Program-made: the position numbers and the translations under genes
DNA from: Prevotellaceae bacterium
Lineage (GTDB): Bacteria > Bacteroidota > Bacteroidia > Bacteroidales > Bacteroidaceae
Length of the DNA stretch: 50,998 nucleotides
Direction: 5' to 3'
NCBI GenBank assembly: GCA_028723455.1
Contig: JAQYEW010000025.1
Coordinates: forward strand, 1 to 50,998
Notes under the pieces: model-generated
The model's input: the letters and a program-made list of their open reading frames with translations, nothing else
What the model was told of the DNA's origin: nothing
Database searches by the model: none
Shown here: in pieces, positions 24,868 to 34,730 of the stretch
Numbering within the stretch: the first letter of the stretch is position 1
How the letters are laid out: every line of letters starts with the position of its first letter

Positions 24868-27498
24868 TTAGAACTCCTGTCCCAGAATGAAGTGGAACTG
24901 GCTGCCGCCATAGGTCTTGGACCCGAAAACCTTGTCGAAGCCATAAGCCCAGTCGATACCCAAGAGGCCCACCATAGGCAGGAAGATACGTGCGCCCACA
25001 CCGGCACTGCGTTTCATGTTCAGAGGATTGAAATCCTTGATGTCGTTCCAGGCATTACCCCCCTCCACAAAGGCCAAGGCATAAAGATTGGTGCTGTTGC
25101 CCAACATCAGGGGATAGCGAAGCTCCAGCGTGAAACGGTTGTAGGCATAGCCGCGATAGCCGCCGGGCGTAAGCGATCCGTTGTCGTAACCGCGAAGGCC
25201 GATGGTCTCCGTACCATAGTTGGAACTGTAGCCCGAGGTGCCGTCACCACCCACATAGAAGGTCTCGAACGGACTCTTCTTATGGCTGTTGTAATGTCCC
25301 AGGAGTCCGAACTCGACACGTGTCATCAAGACCAGACACTTCGAACCCTTTGTAAGCGGCGTGAAGGTGCGGCTGCGGAACTTCCACTTGTGGTATTCAA
25401 TCCAGCGGTACTTTTCCTGCAACTGGTCCTGGTAATGGCTGTCGTTGCTGTTGTTCGCCAGGTTCTTGTAGTCCTTGCCGTCGAACAGGCTGTAAGGAGG
25501 TGTCAGGCCCACGGTGAAAGAGAACTCACTGCCCCTGCGGGGGAAGATATTGTTGTCTGTGCTGTTGCGCTGCAAAGCGAAGTTGATGGCCAGGTTATTG
25601 CTGACACCGTTGCTGATCAGGAAATACTTCCAGCTCTTCAGGTCGTAACGCGTATAGGAAAGGTCGGCCGAGAGTTGGAAGTAGTCGTCCGGCCAACGCA
25701 GTCGCTTGCCCCATCCGATACTGGCTCCCCAGATCTTGACGTACTTGTCGGGGTCATAGAAGTTCTCGTAATAGTTGTTGCTGCCATAGCCGTTGCCATA
25801 GCCATAGAGATAGTTGTTGTAGCTGTTGGCCCAGGCACTGTTGTAATAACGCTCGCTGACATCGGTCGACTTCGAGAAGAACGCGCTGACGCTAAGCGAA
25901 TTGGGACGTTTTCCCCCGAACCAGGGATTCATGTAGCTGACGCTGTAGGCCTGATAATACTGTCCGTTGGTCTGGCCGCTGATGCTGAACGTCTCTCCGT
26001 TGCCCTGAGGCATCACACCGCGGCGCAGGCCGTTCTTGTTAAAGAGGTTGGCGATGCTGAAGTTCGAGAATTTCAAGCCGATCTTTCCAATCACGCCCTG
26101 CTGGCCGTAACCCAGCGAAAACTCAATCTGGTCATTGCTCTTGGGCGTCAGGCCCCAGTTGATGTCAACCGTTCCGTCAACAGGATTTGGCTCCACCTTG
26201 GGGTCGATGTGCTCGGGGTCGAAATTGCCCATGGAGGCAATTTCACGGTACGAACGCTCCAGGCTCTCCTTCGAGAAGAGGTCGCCGGGTTTGTTACGCA
26301 GTTCGCGACGCACCACATGCTCATAGACACGGTCGTTACCGAAGATGCGCACATGTCCGATATGGGCCTGCGTTCCCTCGTAGATACGCATCTCCAGATC
26401 GATGCTGTCGCCTTCAACGGCCACCTCGGTTGGCTCCAACTGGTAGAACACATAACCATTGTTGTAATAGAGGTTGCCGATGGCATCCTCGTCGCCGCTC
26501 AGGCGGTCGTTCATGTGCTTCTGGTTATAGACATCGCCGCGCTTCATGCGCAGGATGGCGTTCAGGTCGTCGGTCTTGTAGAGCGTATTGCCCACCCAGT
26601 TGATGTTACGCACATAATATTTACGCCCCTCGTCCACGTTGAGGTAGATATCCACGCTCTTCTCGTCAAAGGGCACAACGCTGTCGCTAACCACATAGGC
26701 GTCGCGGAAGCCCAACTCGCCATACTTGCTTACAAGATTCTCCTTGGCTTCGGCGTATTTCTTGTCCGTGAACTTCTTGCTGCGGAACCAGGAACCCATT
26801 CCTCCCTTCTTGGAGTACATCTTCAGGACGCTCTTCTTCAAAAGACTGCCCTTGACTGCTTTTTCGGGAAGGTTGTCGTTGCCCGTAATGAAAATCCGGT
26901 TCACCTTTACCTTGCTCTTCTTGTCCACGTTCACGTCCACAATCACGCGGTCGGGCTTCGAGGCGTCGTCGGTCTGGGTGATGGTAATCTCGGCATTCTT
27001 GTAACCCTTCTCGTCGAAATACCTCTTGGCAAGGGTCTTGGCACGGTCCGCTGCATTGGGTGTCATCTGGTTCTCGCGCACCAGACCCAGCCTGTTCTCC
27101 AGGTCGTCCTTCTCGCTTTTCTTGACACCGTTGTAACGAATCTCAGAGATGCGTGGCCGCTGGGTCAGCTCGATATGCAGATAAGCCGAGTCGCGCACGA
27201 TGCTGTCCACACGGATCTGCACGTTGCTGAACAGCCCGTGGCGCCAATAACGCTTGATGGCCGCCGTAATCTCGTCGCCGGGAATCGTTATGCGCTGTCC
27301 TTTCTGCAGCCCGCTAAGACCGATGAGCAGGAAATCGTCATAGTTCTTCACGCCGCTCACGGTAATATCACCAAGATAATACTGATGGGGCGTGCGGCTA
27401 TAATCAACGACGGGGTCGGTATCACGCTGCGTTATCTGTGCCTGAAGGCCAGACAGGAAAACACAACATAGAGCCAATAGAAATGCGTATCGCTTCAT
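24868..27498 (-). CDS. bamA: Outer-membrane assembly factor BamA
   Basis: Central pore of the beta-barrel assembly machine. The 876-residue protein has a signal peptide (to about residue 20), a chain of POTRA domains (about 40-430) and a C-terminal 16-strand barrel (about 450-876). The conserved lid motif appears as IGLRGYDNGS, equivalent to the VRGF region. It ends in an aromatic residue (FHFILGQEF), the usual barrel end. The barrel has a Tyr/Gly/Asn-rich insertion near 560-590 (GYGNGYGSNNYY). It is flanked by uppS and three skp genes. Confidence 0.95.
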   Translation of the reverse strand: MKRYAFLLALCCVFLSGLQAQITQRDTDPVVDYSRTPHQYYLGDITVSGVKNYDDFLLIGLSGLQKGQRITIPGDEITAAIKRYWRHGLFSNVQIRVDSIVRDSAYLHIELTQRPRISEIRYNGVKKSEKDDLENRLGLVRENQMTPNAADRAKTLAKRYFDEKGYKNAEITITQTDDASKPDRVIVDVNVDKKSKVKVNRIFITGNDNLPEKAVKGSLLKKSVLKMYSKKGGMGSWFRSKKFTDKKYAEAKENLVSKYGELGFRDAYVVSDSVVPFDEKSVDIYLNVDEGRKYYVRNINWVGNTLYKTDDLNAILRMKRGDVYNQKHMNDRLSGDEDAIGNLYYNNGYVFYQLEPTEVAVEGDSIDLEMRIYEGTQAHIGHVRIFGNDRVYEHVVRRELRNKPGDLFSKESLERSYREIASMGNFDPEHIDPKVEPNPVDGTVDINWGLTPKSNDQIEFSLGYGQQGVIGKIGLKFSNFSIANLFNKNGLRRGVMPQGNGETFSISGQTNGQYYQAYSVSYMNPWFGGKRPNSLSVSAFFSKSTDVSERYYNSAWANSYNNYLYGYGNGYGSNNYYENFYDPDKYVKIWGASIGWGKRLRWPDDYFQLSADLSYTRYDLKSWKYFLISNGVSNNLAINFALQRNSTDNNIFPRRGSEFSFTVGLTPPYSLFDGKDYKNLANNSNDSHYQDQLQEKYRWIEYHKWKFRSRTFTPLTKGSKCLVLMTRVEFGLLGHYNSHKKSPFETFYVGGDGTSGYSSNYGTETIGLRGYDNGSLTPGGYRGYAYNRFTLELRYPLMLGNSTNLYALAFVEGGNAWNDIKDFNPLNMKRSAGVGARIFLPMVGLLGIDWAYGFDKVFGSKTYGGSQFHFILGQEF

Positions 27499-27524
27499 TC
27501 TTTATCTTTTTGGACGCTATAATC

Positions 27525-28286
27525 TTAATCGTTCTTTACTCCCTGTTCATCCTCCACCTGGTCGCCCGTCTTGCCATAGCGACGCTGGCGGTGCTGGTAA
27601 CTCAGGATGGCCTCCTGCAACTCAGCCTCGTTGAAATCGGGCCAGAAAGTGTCGCAAAAGTAAAACTCGCTATATGCACACTGCCACAGGAGGTAGTTTG
27701 AAATTCGTTCCTCGCCGCCCGTACGGATCAGCAGGTCGGGGTCGGGCATGAAATGGGTGGCCAGACGCTCCTGAATTGTGTTTTCGCTGATATCCTCGGG
27801 ACGAAGCGTTCCTGCAACGGCTTCGCGGGCAATCTGCCGGGCAACGCACGTCAATTCCCATCGGCTGCTGTAGCTCAGGGCAACCACCATGGTCATCTTA
27901 TCGTTCCGGCACGTGCGCTCCTCGGTTTCAGCCAGGCGCTGTTGCACGTCCTGAGGCAGTCGCGCACGATCACCGATAACACGGAAGCGCACGTTGTTCT
28001 TCATAAAGATCTCCTCCTCAAGATGGTCCAGTATCAGACTCATCAAGGCAGAAATCTCGGCAGCGGGCCGGTTCCAGTTCTCCGTACTGAAGGTGTAAAG
28101 GGTGAGATATTTGATGCCCAGCCGTGTGGCCTCGGTGGTGATGCGTTTCACGGTCTCCACGCCCTCGGCATGCCCGGCCGATCGGGGCAAGCCCTTGCTT
28201 TGCGCCCAGCGGCCGTTTCCGTCCATGATGATCGCCACGTGTTGCGGCACGCGTGCGAGGTCTATCTGTCCGTTGGTCTTTTCCAT
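27525..28286 (-). CDS. uppS: Undecaprenyl diphosphate synthase
   Basis: Adds isopentenyl units to farnesyl diphosphate to form the C55 carrier lipid for peptidoglycan and O-antigen. The 253-residue protein has the catalytic aspartate in [11 protein letters not shown] (about 19-29), [12 protein letters not shown] and the C-terminal [15 protein letters not shown]. Length is normal. It lies 26 bp downstream of porG. Confidence 0.96.
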   Translation of the reverse strand: MEKTNGQIDLARVPQHVAIIMDGNGRWAQSKGLPRSAGHAEGVETVKRITTEATRLGIKYLTLYTFSTENWNRPAAEISALMSLILDHLEEEIFMKNNVRFRVIGDRARLPQDVQQRLAETEERTCRNDKMTMVVALSYSSRWELTCVARQIAREAVAGTLRPEDISENTIQERLATHFMPDPDLLIRTGGEERISNYLLWQCAYSEFYFCDTFWPDFNEAELQEAILSYQHRQRRYGKTGDQVEDEQGVKND

Positions 28287-28312
28287 ATTATATTATAGTG
28301 TGTCGTCTCTGT

Positions 28313-29023
28313 TTACTTGTTATTATGACATTCCTTGCATTTGGGACTGATGTCGTAGGTAAGGAAGAACATCAAAAAACTGTACGCATCCTTGTTCTTG
28401 AAACCCGAACTTTGGATTCCGAAGGGATGGCTCAGCGTAGGCTGACCGCCCATGACGTCCAAGGCGTCCGTTGTGGTAAAGCGGAATGTCCATTCCGCAC
28501 CCACGTTGACACGCGGCTTCCATTTGTACTTCACGCCCATGCCCAAGGGCACATTCAGTCCGGCCGCCGCCTTGCTGTTGCCTCCCATGGCCAGCGTCAG
28601 GCCCAAACCCATTGTCAGGTAGGGCGACCATCGCTTCACGCCCTGGTACTCATGTCCCAAGCCGTAGCCCAAGAGGTTCAATTCAAACTGGGCGCCCATA
28701 TCCAGGACACTGCGCTTGAAACTTACACTGGCGGGCAGGCCGCCCTGTGCGCCCGGCGTTGCTGCGTCCGAAGGAAGAAAGCGCGCGCCGGAGTCTCCCC
28801 TCAACGTTCCAAAAGCCAGGTTTGCCTTCACGCCCATGCGGGGATTGAAGTTGCGGCGCAGCAGAAAGCCCGCCATCACACCCGGCTTGCGGAAGGGGGT
28901 ACTGTTCACATCACCCAAATAGAAGTCCGTACCCAAGGCGCCGCCTATCTCCATGCGGTACTCGTCTTCCTGGGCCCGCAGGCCAAGGGGCAAGAGCAAG
29001 AAGATAAGAATGAGTGTGCGCAT
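28313..29023 (-). CDS. porG: PorG-like outer-membrane protein (DUF6089 family)
   Basis: The 236-residue protein has a signal peptide (MRTLILIFLLLPLGLRAQ) and a small beta-barrel with repeated glycine-aromatic strands. In Porphyromonas gingivalis the gene in the same order (porG-uppS-bamA-ompH) is a component of the type IX secretion system (family knowledge). Assignment rests mainly on this gene order and fold. The start at 29023 gives the signal peptide. A longer in-frame start (29119) would overlap the upstream gene. Confidence 0.7.
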   Translation of the reverse strand: MRTLILIFLLLPLGLRAQEDEYRMEIGGALGTDFYLGDVNSTPFRKPGVMAGFLLRRNFNPRMGVKANLAFGTLRGDSGARFLPSDAATPGAQGGLPASVSFKRSVLDMGAQFELNLLGYGLGHEYQGVKRWSPYLTMGLGLTLAMGGNSKAAAGLNVPLGMGVKYKWKPRVNVGAEWTFRFTTTDALDVMGGQPTLSHPFGIQSSGFKNKDAYSFLMFFLTYDISPKCKECHNNK

Positions 29024-29052
29024 CTTGAATCGGAATCTATAGTGTTGGGGGA

Positions 29053-30435
29053 TTAGCGTTGCTGAAAGCCCAGACGGTTGATACGGCCGCGCCACAAGCG
29101 GCCATCCACCATTACCCACAGGAAGTTGTTCTCGTCCACCGCCACGTCAATATAGCGCGCACCTTGTGCCGCGGTCTGCAATGCAGCGTCGATATTCAAA
29201 TCACCCTGCTCATAGGTGGTCCATGAAACGCCATGGTCGGGGCTGCGCAAGGCTTGCGCGAGGGCTTTCGTCGTTCCGTCCGCACCGGCTCCGCCCAAAG
29301 CTACCAAGGCATCGTCATAAGCGATGACGTTCAGCTGCTGCAAGGCAGGCAGACGTTTGGCAAGCGAGCCATTGTAGGTATAATACATCCACGGCTCCTG
29401 CTCCTCGGGCTGTGTGCCCCATGCCTTGCCCCAGACAACGATCTCGCCCTGACGCTCTCCATACAAAATCATACGGTGCACACCGCTCTCCTGACTGTAA
29501 GCCACGCTCCGCACTTCCTGCTGAGGCAGGTTGGCCGCGTCGTCGTCCAGCCTTTCCTGTACCCATGCCGTTCCGTCGCTACTCAACAGTTGTCCTTGGC
29601 AGATGGCATAAAGACGTGCTTCGCCAGCGCCCACCAAGCGCAAGCCTTCCTGTCCTGCGAAATCGCCGGCCTGCCAGGTAATGCCGTTTGTGCTCTGCAT
29701 CACTTGTCCGTCAGAGGTGCTCAGATAGAGCTTGCCGTCCAACAGCTGCACGGTCTGGGGCAAGGCGTTGGCAAGGCTTGTCGTATGGTCCGCCCATGCG
29801 GCCGTGCGTTGGGCGGCACGTACTGCCGTATGCAGCATGCCCGCAGCGTCGTTATAGAGGGCCATCAACAGCTTGTCCTTGACAATAAGCCTGACATCCG
29901 CACCTGTGGCTGCGGCCTCCAAAGGCTCTGCAACGTCCCACACGGTAGAATCGCCGCGCTGCTGATGGATATTTACTTTCAGCGTGTATTTACGCAGGTT
30001 CACGCCATTGGAAGCAACGGCGGCAAGCTCGATGGGCGTACTGAGGTCCAGCGAGTCCTTGGAACTGAAGACATGCCAAGTCGTATCCTGAGACGCTTCG
30101 CCCAGGGCTTTGCGCCATACCAGCGCAGAGGTATAGCCGGCGGTCATCAGCACCCGGTTAGCCACCGTATGGAAAGGCAGGCTGTCCTTGTTTTCAATAA
30201 CGCCCGTGCGCTGATTGATGGTCATGGGAAATGCGGAAGCCACATAGGTGGTAACGTAGCTGCTGTCCTGTCCCTTGCTGTCCTTGACGTGATGCACAAG
30301 ACGCAGGTTGCTCAGCGAGACACTGGAGATGTAGCAGTCATCAGAATACGTAACTGTTGTCTCGTCGTTCTTGCACGAACCCAGGAAAAGCGAAAAAGCC
30401 AGCAGCGCCAGCATTATGGGAGTTAGTTTCTTCAT
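29053..30435 (-). CDS. DUF6242 lipoprotein
   Basis: The 460-residue lipoprotein has a signal sequence with lipobox LGSC (Cys21). The N-terminal 150 residues are beta-rich, like the DUF6242 N-terminal domain, followed by repeated blades (for example GITWQAGDFAG, HGVSWTTYEQG) that suggest a beta-propeller of the BNR/sialidase type. Its function is unknown. It is the first gene of the porG-uppS-bamA-skp-murI operon, which suggests a role at the outer membrane. Confidence 0.75.
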   Translation of the reverse strand: MKKLTPIMLALLAFSLFLGSCKNDETTVTYSDDCYISSVSLSNLRLVHHVKDSKGQDSSYVTTYVASAFPMTINQRTGVIENKDSLPFHTVANRVLMTAGYTSALVWRKALGEASQDTTWHVFSSKDSLDLSTPIELAAVASNGVNLRKYTLKVNIHQQRGDSTVWDVAEPLEAAATGADVRLIVKDKLLMALYNDAAGMLHTAVRAAQRTAAWADHTTSLANALPQTVQLLDGKLYLSTSDGQVMQSTNGITWQAGDFAGQEGLRLVGAGEARLYAICQGQLLSSDGTAWVQERLDDDAANLPQQEVRSVAYSQESGVHRMILYGERQGEIVVWGKAWGTQPEEQEPWMYYTYNGSLAKRLPALQQLNVIAYDDALVALGGAGADGTTKALAQALRSPDHGVSWTTYEQGDLNIDAALQTAAQGARYIDVAVDENNFLWVMVDGRLWRGRINRLGFQQR

Positions 30436-30509
30436 CCGTTTTTATTCTTCGTTGCGCAAAGCCTGTACGCCCGAAAGCGCACTCTTACCTTAATATATCA
30501 AAGTAAACG

Positions 30510-30517
30510 CAAAAGTA
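30510..30517 (-). promoter_or_regulatory. -7 box of the envelope-biogenesis operon
   Basis: Minus-strand TACTTTTG, 75 bp upstream of the DUF6242 gene. No perfect -33 box is present. Confidence 0.45.
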
Positions 30518-30576
30518 CAACAATTATTTGGCATAAGGAAACGCTTAAGGTTTTTTATACCAATTAAATCATAACG

Positions 30577-31590
30577 TTAGAGCTTGCTAAATCCGTGCAG
30601 GATGCGGTTCCCGTCTATCGTTTCCTCCTCGTAATCCAAGCCTCCGGGCAAAGCGGGCGACAGGACTCCCCCGCCGATTTTCAAGGGAGACACTTCCACG
30701 CGCACCTCGTCCCACAGCCCCTCGGACAGGAAGCGTTGCAGGGTGTGTGCGCCTCCCTCCACCATCAGCCGTTGGATGCCTTTGCCATGCAGATCATGCA
30801 GTATTTCCGAAAGAGGCTCGTTGCCGTACACGAGCGTGGGCAGCCCGTCCGTGAAAACGTGCAGGTCGCGAGGCAAGGTGCCGTGCGTGTCAAGCACGAC
30901 ACGCACAGGCGAAGCGCCGGGATAGAGGCGCGTCGTAAGCGAGGGGTTGTCCAGCAAAGCCGTGCGGCCGCCTATCAGTATGGCATCACTCTTCGCCCGC
31001 AGGGCGTGCATCAGGGTTTGGGTAAGGGGCGTACTCAAACGCAATGCCGCTTTCCCGTCGCCCTGCTGACGACAAAAATCCACGAATCCATCGCTGGTTT
31101 GCGCCCATTTCAAGAGTACGTAAGGACGTTGTTTGGAATGAAAGGTGAAGAAGGTGCGGTTGAGTTCCAGACACTCCTCCTCCAGCACGCCCACAACCAC
31201 CTCGCGACCCGCATTCCGCAGCCTACGGATTCCCTTGCCGTCCACTTTGTCAAAGCTGTCCCTGCAACCCACCACAATACGCGGTATCCGCTGCTCCACA
31301 ATCAGGTCTGCGCAAGGCGGCGTCTTGCCATAATGGGCGCACGGCTCCAGACTTACGTAGATCGTGCTTTCGGGCAGCAGTTCCGGCTCGCGCACGCTGC
31401 GCACAGCATTCACCTCGGCATGCGGGCCGCCACAGCGACGGTGAAATCCCTCGCCAATGATACGCCCCCGAGCCACAATGACAGCGCCCACCATAGGATT
31501 CGGTGCGGCGCCCGCACTGCCACAGCGCGCCAACTGTATGGCACGACGCATGTACATCTCGTCCACTTTTTGCTGTTCGCTCTTCTCCAT
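30577..31590 (-). CDS. ribD: Riboflavin biosynthesis deaminase/reductase RibD
   Basis: Catalyses two early steps of riboflavin synthesis. The 337-residue protein has an N-terminal deaminase with zinc ligands HAEVNA (His57, Glu59) and PCAHYGKTPPC (Cys84, Cys93), and a C-terminal reductase domain (from about 150). The ATG at 31590 is used, and MYMRRAIQLA at codon 12 is an alternative. It is divergent from prmC, with only 28 bp between start codons. Confidence 0.95.
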   Translation of the reverse strand: MEKSEQQKVDEMYMRRAIQLARCGSAGAAPNPMVGAVIVARGRIIGEGFHRRCGGPHAEVNAVRSVREPELLPESTIYVSLEPCAHYGKTPPCADLIVEQRIPRIVVGCRDSFDKVDGKGIRRLRNAGREVVVGVLEEECLELNRTFFTFHSKQRPYVLLKWAQTSDGFVDFCRQQGDGKAALRLSTPLTQTLMHALRAKSDAILIGGRTALLDNPSLTTRLYPGASPVRVVLDTHGTLPRDLHVFTDGLPTLVYGNEPLSEILHDLHGKGIQRLMVEGGAHTLQRFLSEGLWDEVRVEVSPLKIGGGVLSPALPGGLDYEEETIDGNRILHGFSKL

Positions 31591-31605
31591 CTGCTCTTTT
31601 TTGCT

Positions 31606-31613
31606 TACGTTTG
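31606..31613 (+). promoter_or_regulatory. -7 box directly in front of the prmC start codon
   Basis: TACGTTTG at 31606-31613 is followed by five bases (CACCT) and ATG at 31619, closely resembling the flippase start (TTTGCACATTATG). The predicted mRNA is leaderless or nearly so. No good -33 box is seen. Confidence 0.5.
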
Positions 31614-31618
31614 CACCT

Positions 31619-32461
31619 ATGAATCTGTTGTCAGAAATATCCCGTCGGCTTCAGTCCGCCTACCCCGCCGGCGAAGCGCGCGCTTTGGCGCGCATCGTGA
31701 TGGAGGATGGTTTCAACCTCTCGCAAACCGACATTCTGTTGGGCAAAGATAAGCATTTGTCGGCAGAAAGCCTCGCCAGGCTCGAGAATATTATCCGGCG
31801 CCTGCTTCTCCACGAGCCGGTACAATACATTCTGGGGCAAGCGCAGTTTATGGGACACACCTTCCAAGTGCGCCCCGGATGCCTGATACCCCGACCCGAA
31901 ACGGAGGACCTTGCAAACCTTGTGCTGCACATGAGACAGGCAGCACAAAGCAGCATCCTGGACCTTTGCACAGGCAGCGGATGTATTGCTGTCTCCCTGG
32001 CTTTGGCGTTGGGGAATCAGGCACGGATAACAGCAACGGACATCAGTCCCGAAGCGCTGGACATTGCCCGCGCAAACGCAAAGCGGTTGGGAGCCACGGT
32101 GGACTTTTTGTCGGACGACCTGCTGAACCCCACTCCGCAAAACCGCCGATGGGACATCATCGTCAGCAATCCGCCCTATGTCCGCGAGTGCGAAAAATCG
32201 GGGATGGAGGCAAATGTCCTGGAGCACGAGCCTCATCTGGCCCTCTTCGTGCCCGACAACGATGCCCTCAGATTCTACAAAGCCATCGCACGCTATGCGC
32301 AAACGCACCTAAGACCCGGCGGAACGGTTGCCGTAGAAATCAACCGGTTCCTGTCCCAAGAGACAGCAGAGGTATTCAAAAACCACGGTTTCATCGGCAT
32401 TTCCATTCATAACGACCGCTACGACGCACCAAGAATCCTACAAGCCCACAAAGCAGAATGA
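31619..32461 (+). CDS. prmC: Release factor glutamine methyltransferase PrmC
   Basis: Methylates the GGQ glutamine of peptide-chain release factors. The 280-residue protein has the N-terminal helical domain, the SAM-binding motif LDLCTGSGCIAVSLA and the catalytic NPPYV (about 180). A longer in-frame reading from 31457 is antisense to ribD and would start before the -7 box, so I use 31619. Its stop overlaps the recX start as ATGA. Confidence 0.95.
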   Translation: MNLLSEISRRLQSAYPAGEARALARIVMEDGFNLSQTDILLGKDKHLSAESLARLENIIRRLLLHEPVQYILGQAQFMGHTFQVRPGCLIPRPETEDLANLVLHMRQAAQSSILDLCTGSGCIAVSLALALGNQARITATDISPEALDIARANAKRLGATVDFLSDDLLNPTPQNRRWDIIVSNPPYVRECEKSGMEANVLEHEPHLALFVPDNDALRFYKAIARYAQTHLRPGGTVAVEINRFLSQETAEVFKNHGFIGISIHNDRYDAPRILQAHKAE

Positions 32462-32943
32462 AGAAAGAGATAACAGAGGAACAGGCCTTGGCACGCGCTG
32501 CCGCCCTATGCAGCCAAAGCGAACAGTGCACAAGCAAAATACGAAAGAAATTAGAACAATGGGGCATCGGAGACGATGCACAGGAACGTATTCTTGAGAG
32601 ATTGGTGGAGGAACGCTACATCGACGAAGCACGTTTTGCGCGTGCCTATGCCCATGACAAATTCCAATACAATCACTGGGGACCCGTGCGGATCGACATG
32701 GAATTGCGCAAAATGGGCATCGCCTCGTCCATAAGGAAGACCGTCGTCAACGAACTGCCCCACCAGGACCAGCTCGACACCCTTGTGGCCTTGCTGCACG
32801 CCAAGGCGAAAAGCGTCAAAGCCCGTTCCGAGTACGAGCGCAGGGGAAAACTCATCCGCTTCGCACTCGGACGAGGTTTTCAAATGGACAACACCCTCAA
32901 GGCACTTTCCCGTCTGGGTATTGAGGACGACGAGCCTTCGTGA
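32458..32943 (+). CDS. recX: RecX-family regulatory protein
   Basis: Modulates RecA filament activity. The 161-residue protein is helix-rich with three tandem three-helix repeats: LARAAALCSQSEQC, ERLVEERYIDEARFARAYAHD and LIRFALGRGFQ are typical. It overlaps prmC by four bases and is translationally coupled to it. No recA gene is nearby. Confidence 0.88.
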   Translation: MKKEITEEQALARAAALCSQSEQCTSKIRKKLEQWGIGDDAQERILERLVEERYIDEARFARAYAHDKFQYNHWGPVRIDMELRKMGIASSIRKTVVNELPHQDQLDTLVALLHAKAKSVKARSEYERRGKLIRFALGRGFQMDNTLKALSRLGIEDDEPS

Positions 32944-32993
32944 TGACACGGAAAAAACAACTATATAAGAATTATTTTTCTTCTATATAAAAA

Positions 32994-33025
32994 TTTGGTG
33001 ATTATTCTCAATTCTCATATTTTTG
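32994..33025 (+). promoter_or_regulatory. Promoter of the AT-rich lipoprotein gene
   Basis: TTTG at 32994-32997, a 20-bp spacer and TATTTTTG at 33018-33025, a strong match to the Bacteroidetes consensus. It lies 54 bp upstream of the ATG. Confidence 0.75.
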
Positions 33026-33078
33026 CAAATACATGAGAATCAGTTGACGCTTCAACCAAATAAAACGTATGAAACATT

Positions 33079-33624
33079 ATGAAAAACCCGTTCATGAAAA
33101 CCATCATTAGTATTTCCATTATGATTTTAGGGTTATCATCCTGTACCTCGGAGGCCGATTATAATCCTGCAACAGCATCCACATTAGGCAATAATGTATT
33201 TCTTTCTATTGAGAAACAGGAAGGAGGAGAATATGATTGCAAGGATATTTTATCAAAAAAAGTAGTCTCTGTATATGGAAACGAAAGTAAGAAGGAAATA
33301 CCTTTAAGACTTGCAAATCATAATGGAAGAAAGGTATTAGACTTTAATGCGGAACTCCCTAATACGTCCTCAATGAAATATAATCCGGAGAAGACCGAAG
33401 GGTATGGACATGCTGATGTTACCATTAGCTTTAAAAATAAAAGAACCAAGATAAGATTTTTCTACAAGCTGATTTCCGGGGAAAAAGACTTCCTGGGAAC
33501 CAATGCGATTTATATAGATTCCATTGGGTGTAAAGAGAAGAAAATAAAGCCAACGGAGAACTCTAATATTTACATGCTTACCTTGAAAGAGGATACGGAC
33601 GGAGAACTGATGATAAAACAATAA
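33079..33624 (+). CDS. Uncharacterised lipoprotein
   Basis: The 181-residue protein has a lipoprotein signal peptide with lipobox GLSSC (Cys22) and a mixed beta/charged body (KKVVSVYGNESKKEIPL). I do not recognise a family. Its coding sequence is far richer in A and T than the genes on both sides, so it may be acquired. It has its own promoter and terminator and stands as a single unit. MKTIISISIM at codon 6 is an alternative start. Confidence 0.7.
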   Translation: MKNPFMKTIISISIMILGLSSCTSEADYNPATASTLGNNVFLSIEKQEGGEYDCKDILSKKVVSVYGNESKKEIPLRLANHNGRKVLDFNAELPNTSSMKYNPEKTEGYGHADVTISFKNKRTKIRFFYKLISGEKDFLGTNAIYIDSIGCKEKKIKPTENSNIYMLTLKEDTDGELMIKQ

Positions 33625-33633
33625 TCAATGACA

Positions 33634-33678
33634 AGGCGGAGAATGATATTAGTTTCTATCTATTCTCCGCCTATTTTA
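33634..33678. terminator. Terminator between the lipoprotein gene and ansA
   Basis: An 11-bp inverted repeat (AGGCGGAGAAT at 33634-33644 and ATTCTCCGCCT at 33662-33672) followed by ATTTTAT. It lies between convergent genes and may serve both. Confidence 0.8.
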
Positions 33679-33701
33679 TGGTTTCGTCGAACTCACACAA
33701 G

Positions 33702-34730
33702 TCATACGCTGTATTCCCCGGCCAAAGGACGTTGCATGTGGCTGCGAATGGCCTCGGGATTGTCGCTATAAATGGCGCAGAGGTGCATGAGCTTGGTTAC
33801 GGCAGCCTCCACCGTGCTGTCAACCCCGCTGATGATTCCCAAGGATTTTAAGTTGAAACCGCTGTCGTAGCGGTCCATGGACACGGTGCCGCTGAGGCAC
33901 TGGCTGATATTCACCACAACGACATCGCGCGCCACGGCATCCGCCAACATCTGCGTCATCCATTCGTACTGCGGCGCATTGCCACTGCCATAGGTGCGCA
34001 TCACCACGCCCCGCAAGCCGGGCGTAGAAAGTATTTGGCGGACGACACAAGGCTGGATACCGGGGAAAAGACTGAATACGATGACATGGGGATTCATCTC
34101 CGCATGCACCTTAATGGGTTTGTCCCATTGGGGTTTCAGGATATGGTGGTCGCGAAAACGGAAATCGACACCGGCATCACACAAGTGGGGATAGTTGAAC
34201 GAGTCGAAAGCCACAAAGCCGTCGGCATTGATTTTGGTGGCGCGGTTGCCACGCAGCAGGCGGCCGCTGAAATAGATGCACACTTCGGGAACTCTCGGCC
34301 GGCCCTGACTGTCGCACGCCATGGCCAGCTCGATACTGGTTACGACATTTTCCTTGCCGTCTGTGCGAAGCACGCCCATCGGCAACTGGCTGCCCGTAAG
34401 TATGACGGGCTTTGTCAGGTTTTGCAGCATAAAGCTGAGGGCAGAGGCCGTGTAGGCCATCGTGTCCGTCCCATGAAGGATCACGAATCCGTCGTGCGTA
34501 TCATAGTTGTCCCGGATAATGGCCGCCAGGCGTTCCCATTGGGTGTGGTCCATATCGCTGCTGTCAATGGCAGGGTTGAACTGATAGACCTCCACCTGGG
34601 CGCGTATATGACGCATCTCGGGCATGGCCTCCAGGAGATGGTTGAAGTCCAGCGGCTCCAAGGCTCCCGTAAGTTCGTTGCGGCCCATACCGATGGTGCC
34701 GCCCGTATAGATAAGAAGAATCCGTGTCAA
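33702..34730 (-). CDS. ansA: Type I L-asparaginase
   Basis: Hydrolyses asparagine to aspartate and ammonia. The 342-residue protein has TGGTIG (9-14, nucleophile Thr12) and HGTDT (86-90), the two catalytic threonine motifs. There is no signal peptide, so it is cytoplasmic. I propose a TTG start at 34730: it overlaps the rfbD stop as TTGA and gives the typical [14 protein letters not shown] start. An ATG at 34793 would create a 67-bp overlap. This is the third gene of the rfbA-rfbD unit. Confidence 0.88.
   Translation of the reverse strand: MTRILLIYTGGTIGMGRNELTGALEPLDFNHLLEAMPEMRHIRAQVEVYQFNPAIDSSDMDHTQWERLAAIIRDNYDTHDGFVILHGTDTMAYTASALSFMLQNLTKPVILTGSQLPMGVLRTDGKENVVTSIELAMACDSQGRPRVPEVCIYFSGRLLRGNRATKINADGFVAFDSFNYPHLCDAGVDFRFRDHHILKPQWDKPIKVHAEMNPHVIVFSLFPGIQPCVVRQILSTPGLRGVVMRTYGSGNAPQYEWMTQMLADAVARDVVVVNISQCLSGTVSMDRYDSGFNLKSLGIISGVDSTVEAAVTKLMHLCAIYSDNPEAIRSHMQRPLAGEYSV

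Noticed and set aside
24892..27471. 859-codon plus-strand open frame opposite bamA
   Set aside because: It is an antisense shadow caused by codon bias. BamA is unambiguous on the minus strand.
31457..31618. Longer N-terminus for prmC
   Set aside because: The extension is antisense to ribD and begins before the -7 box. The family starts at the ATG at 31619.
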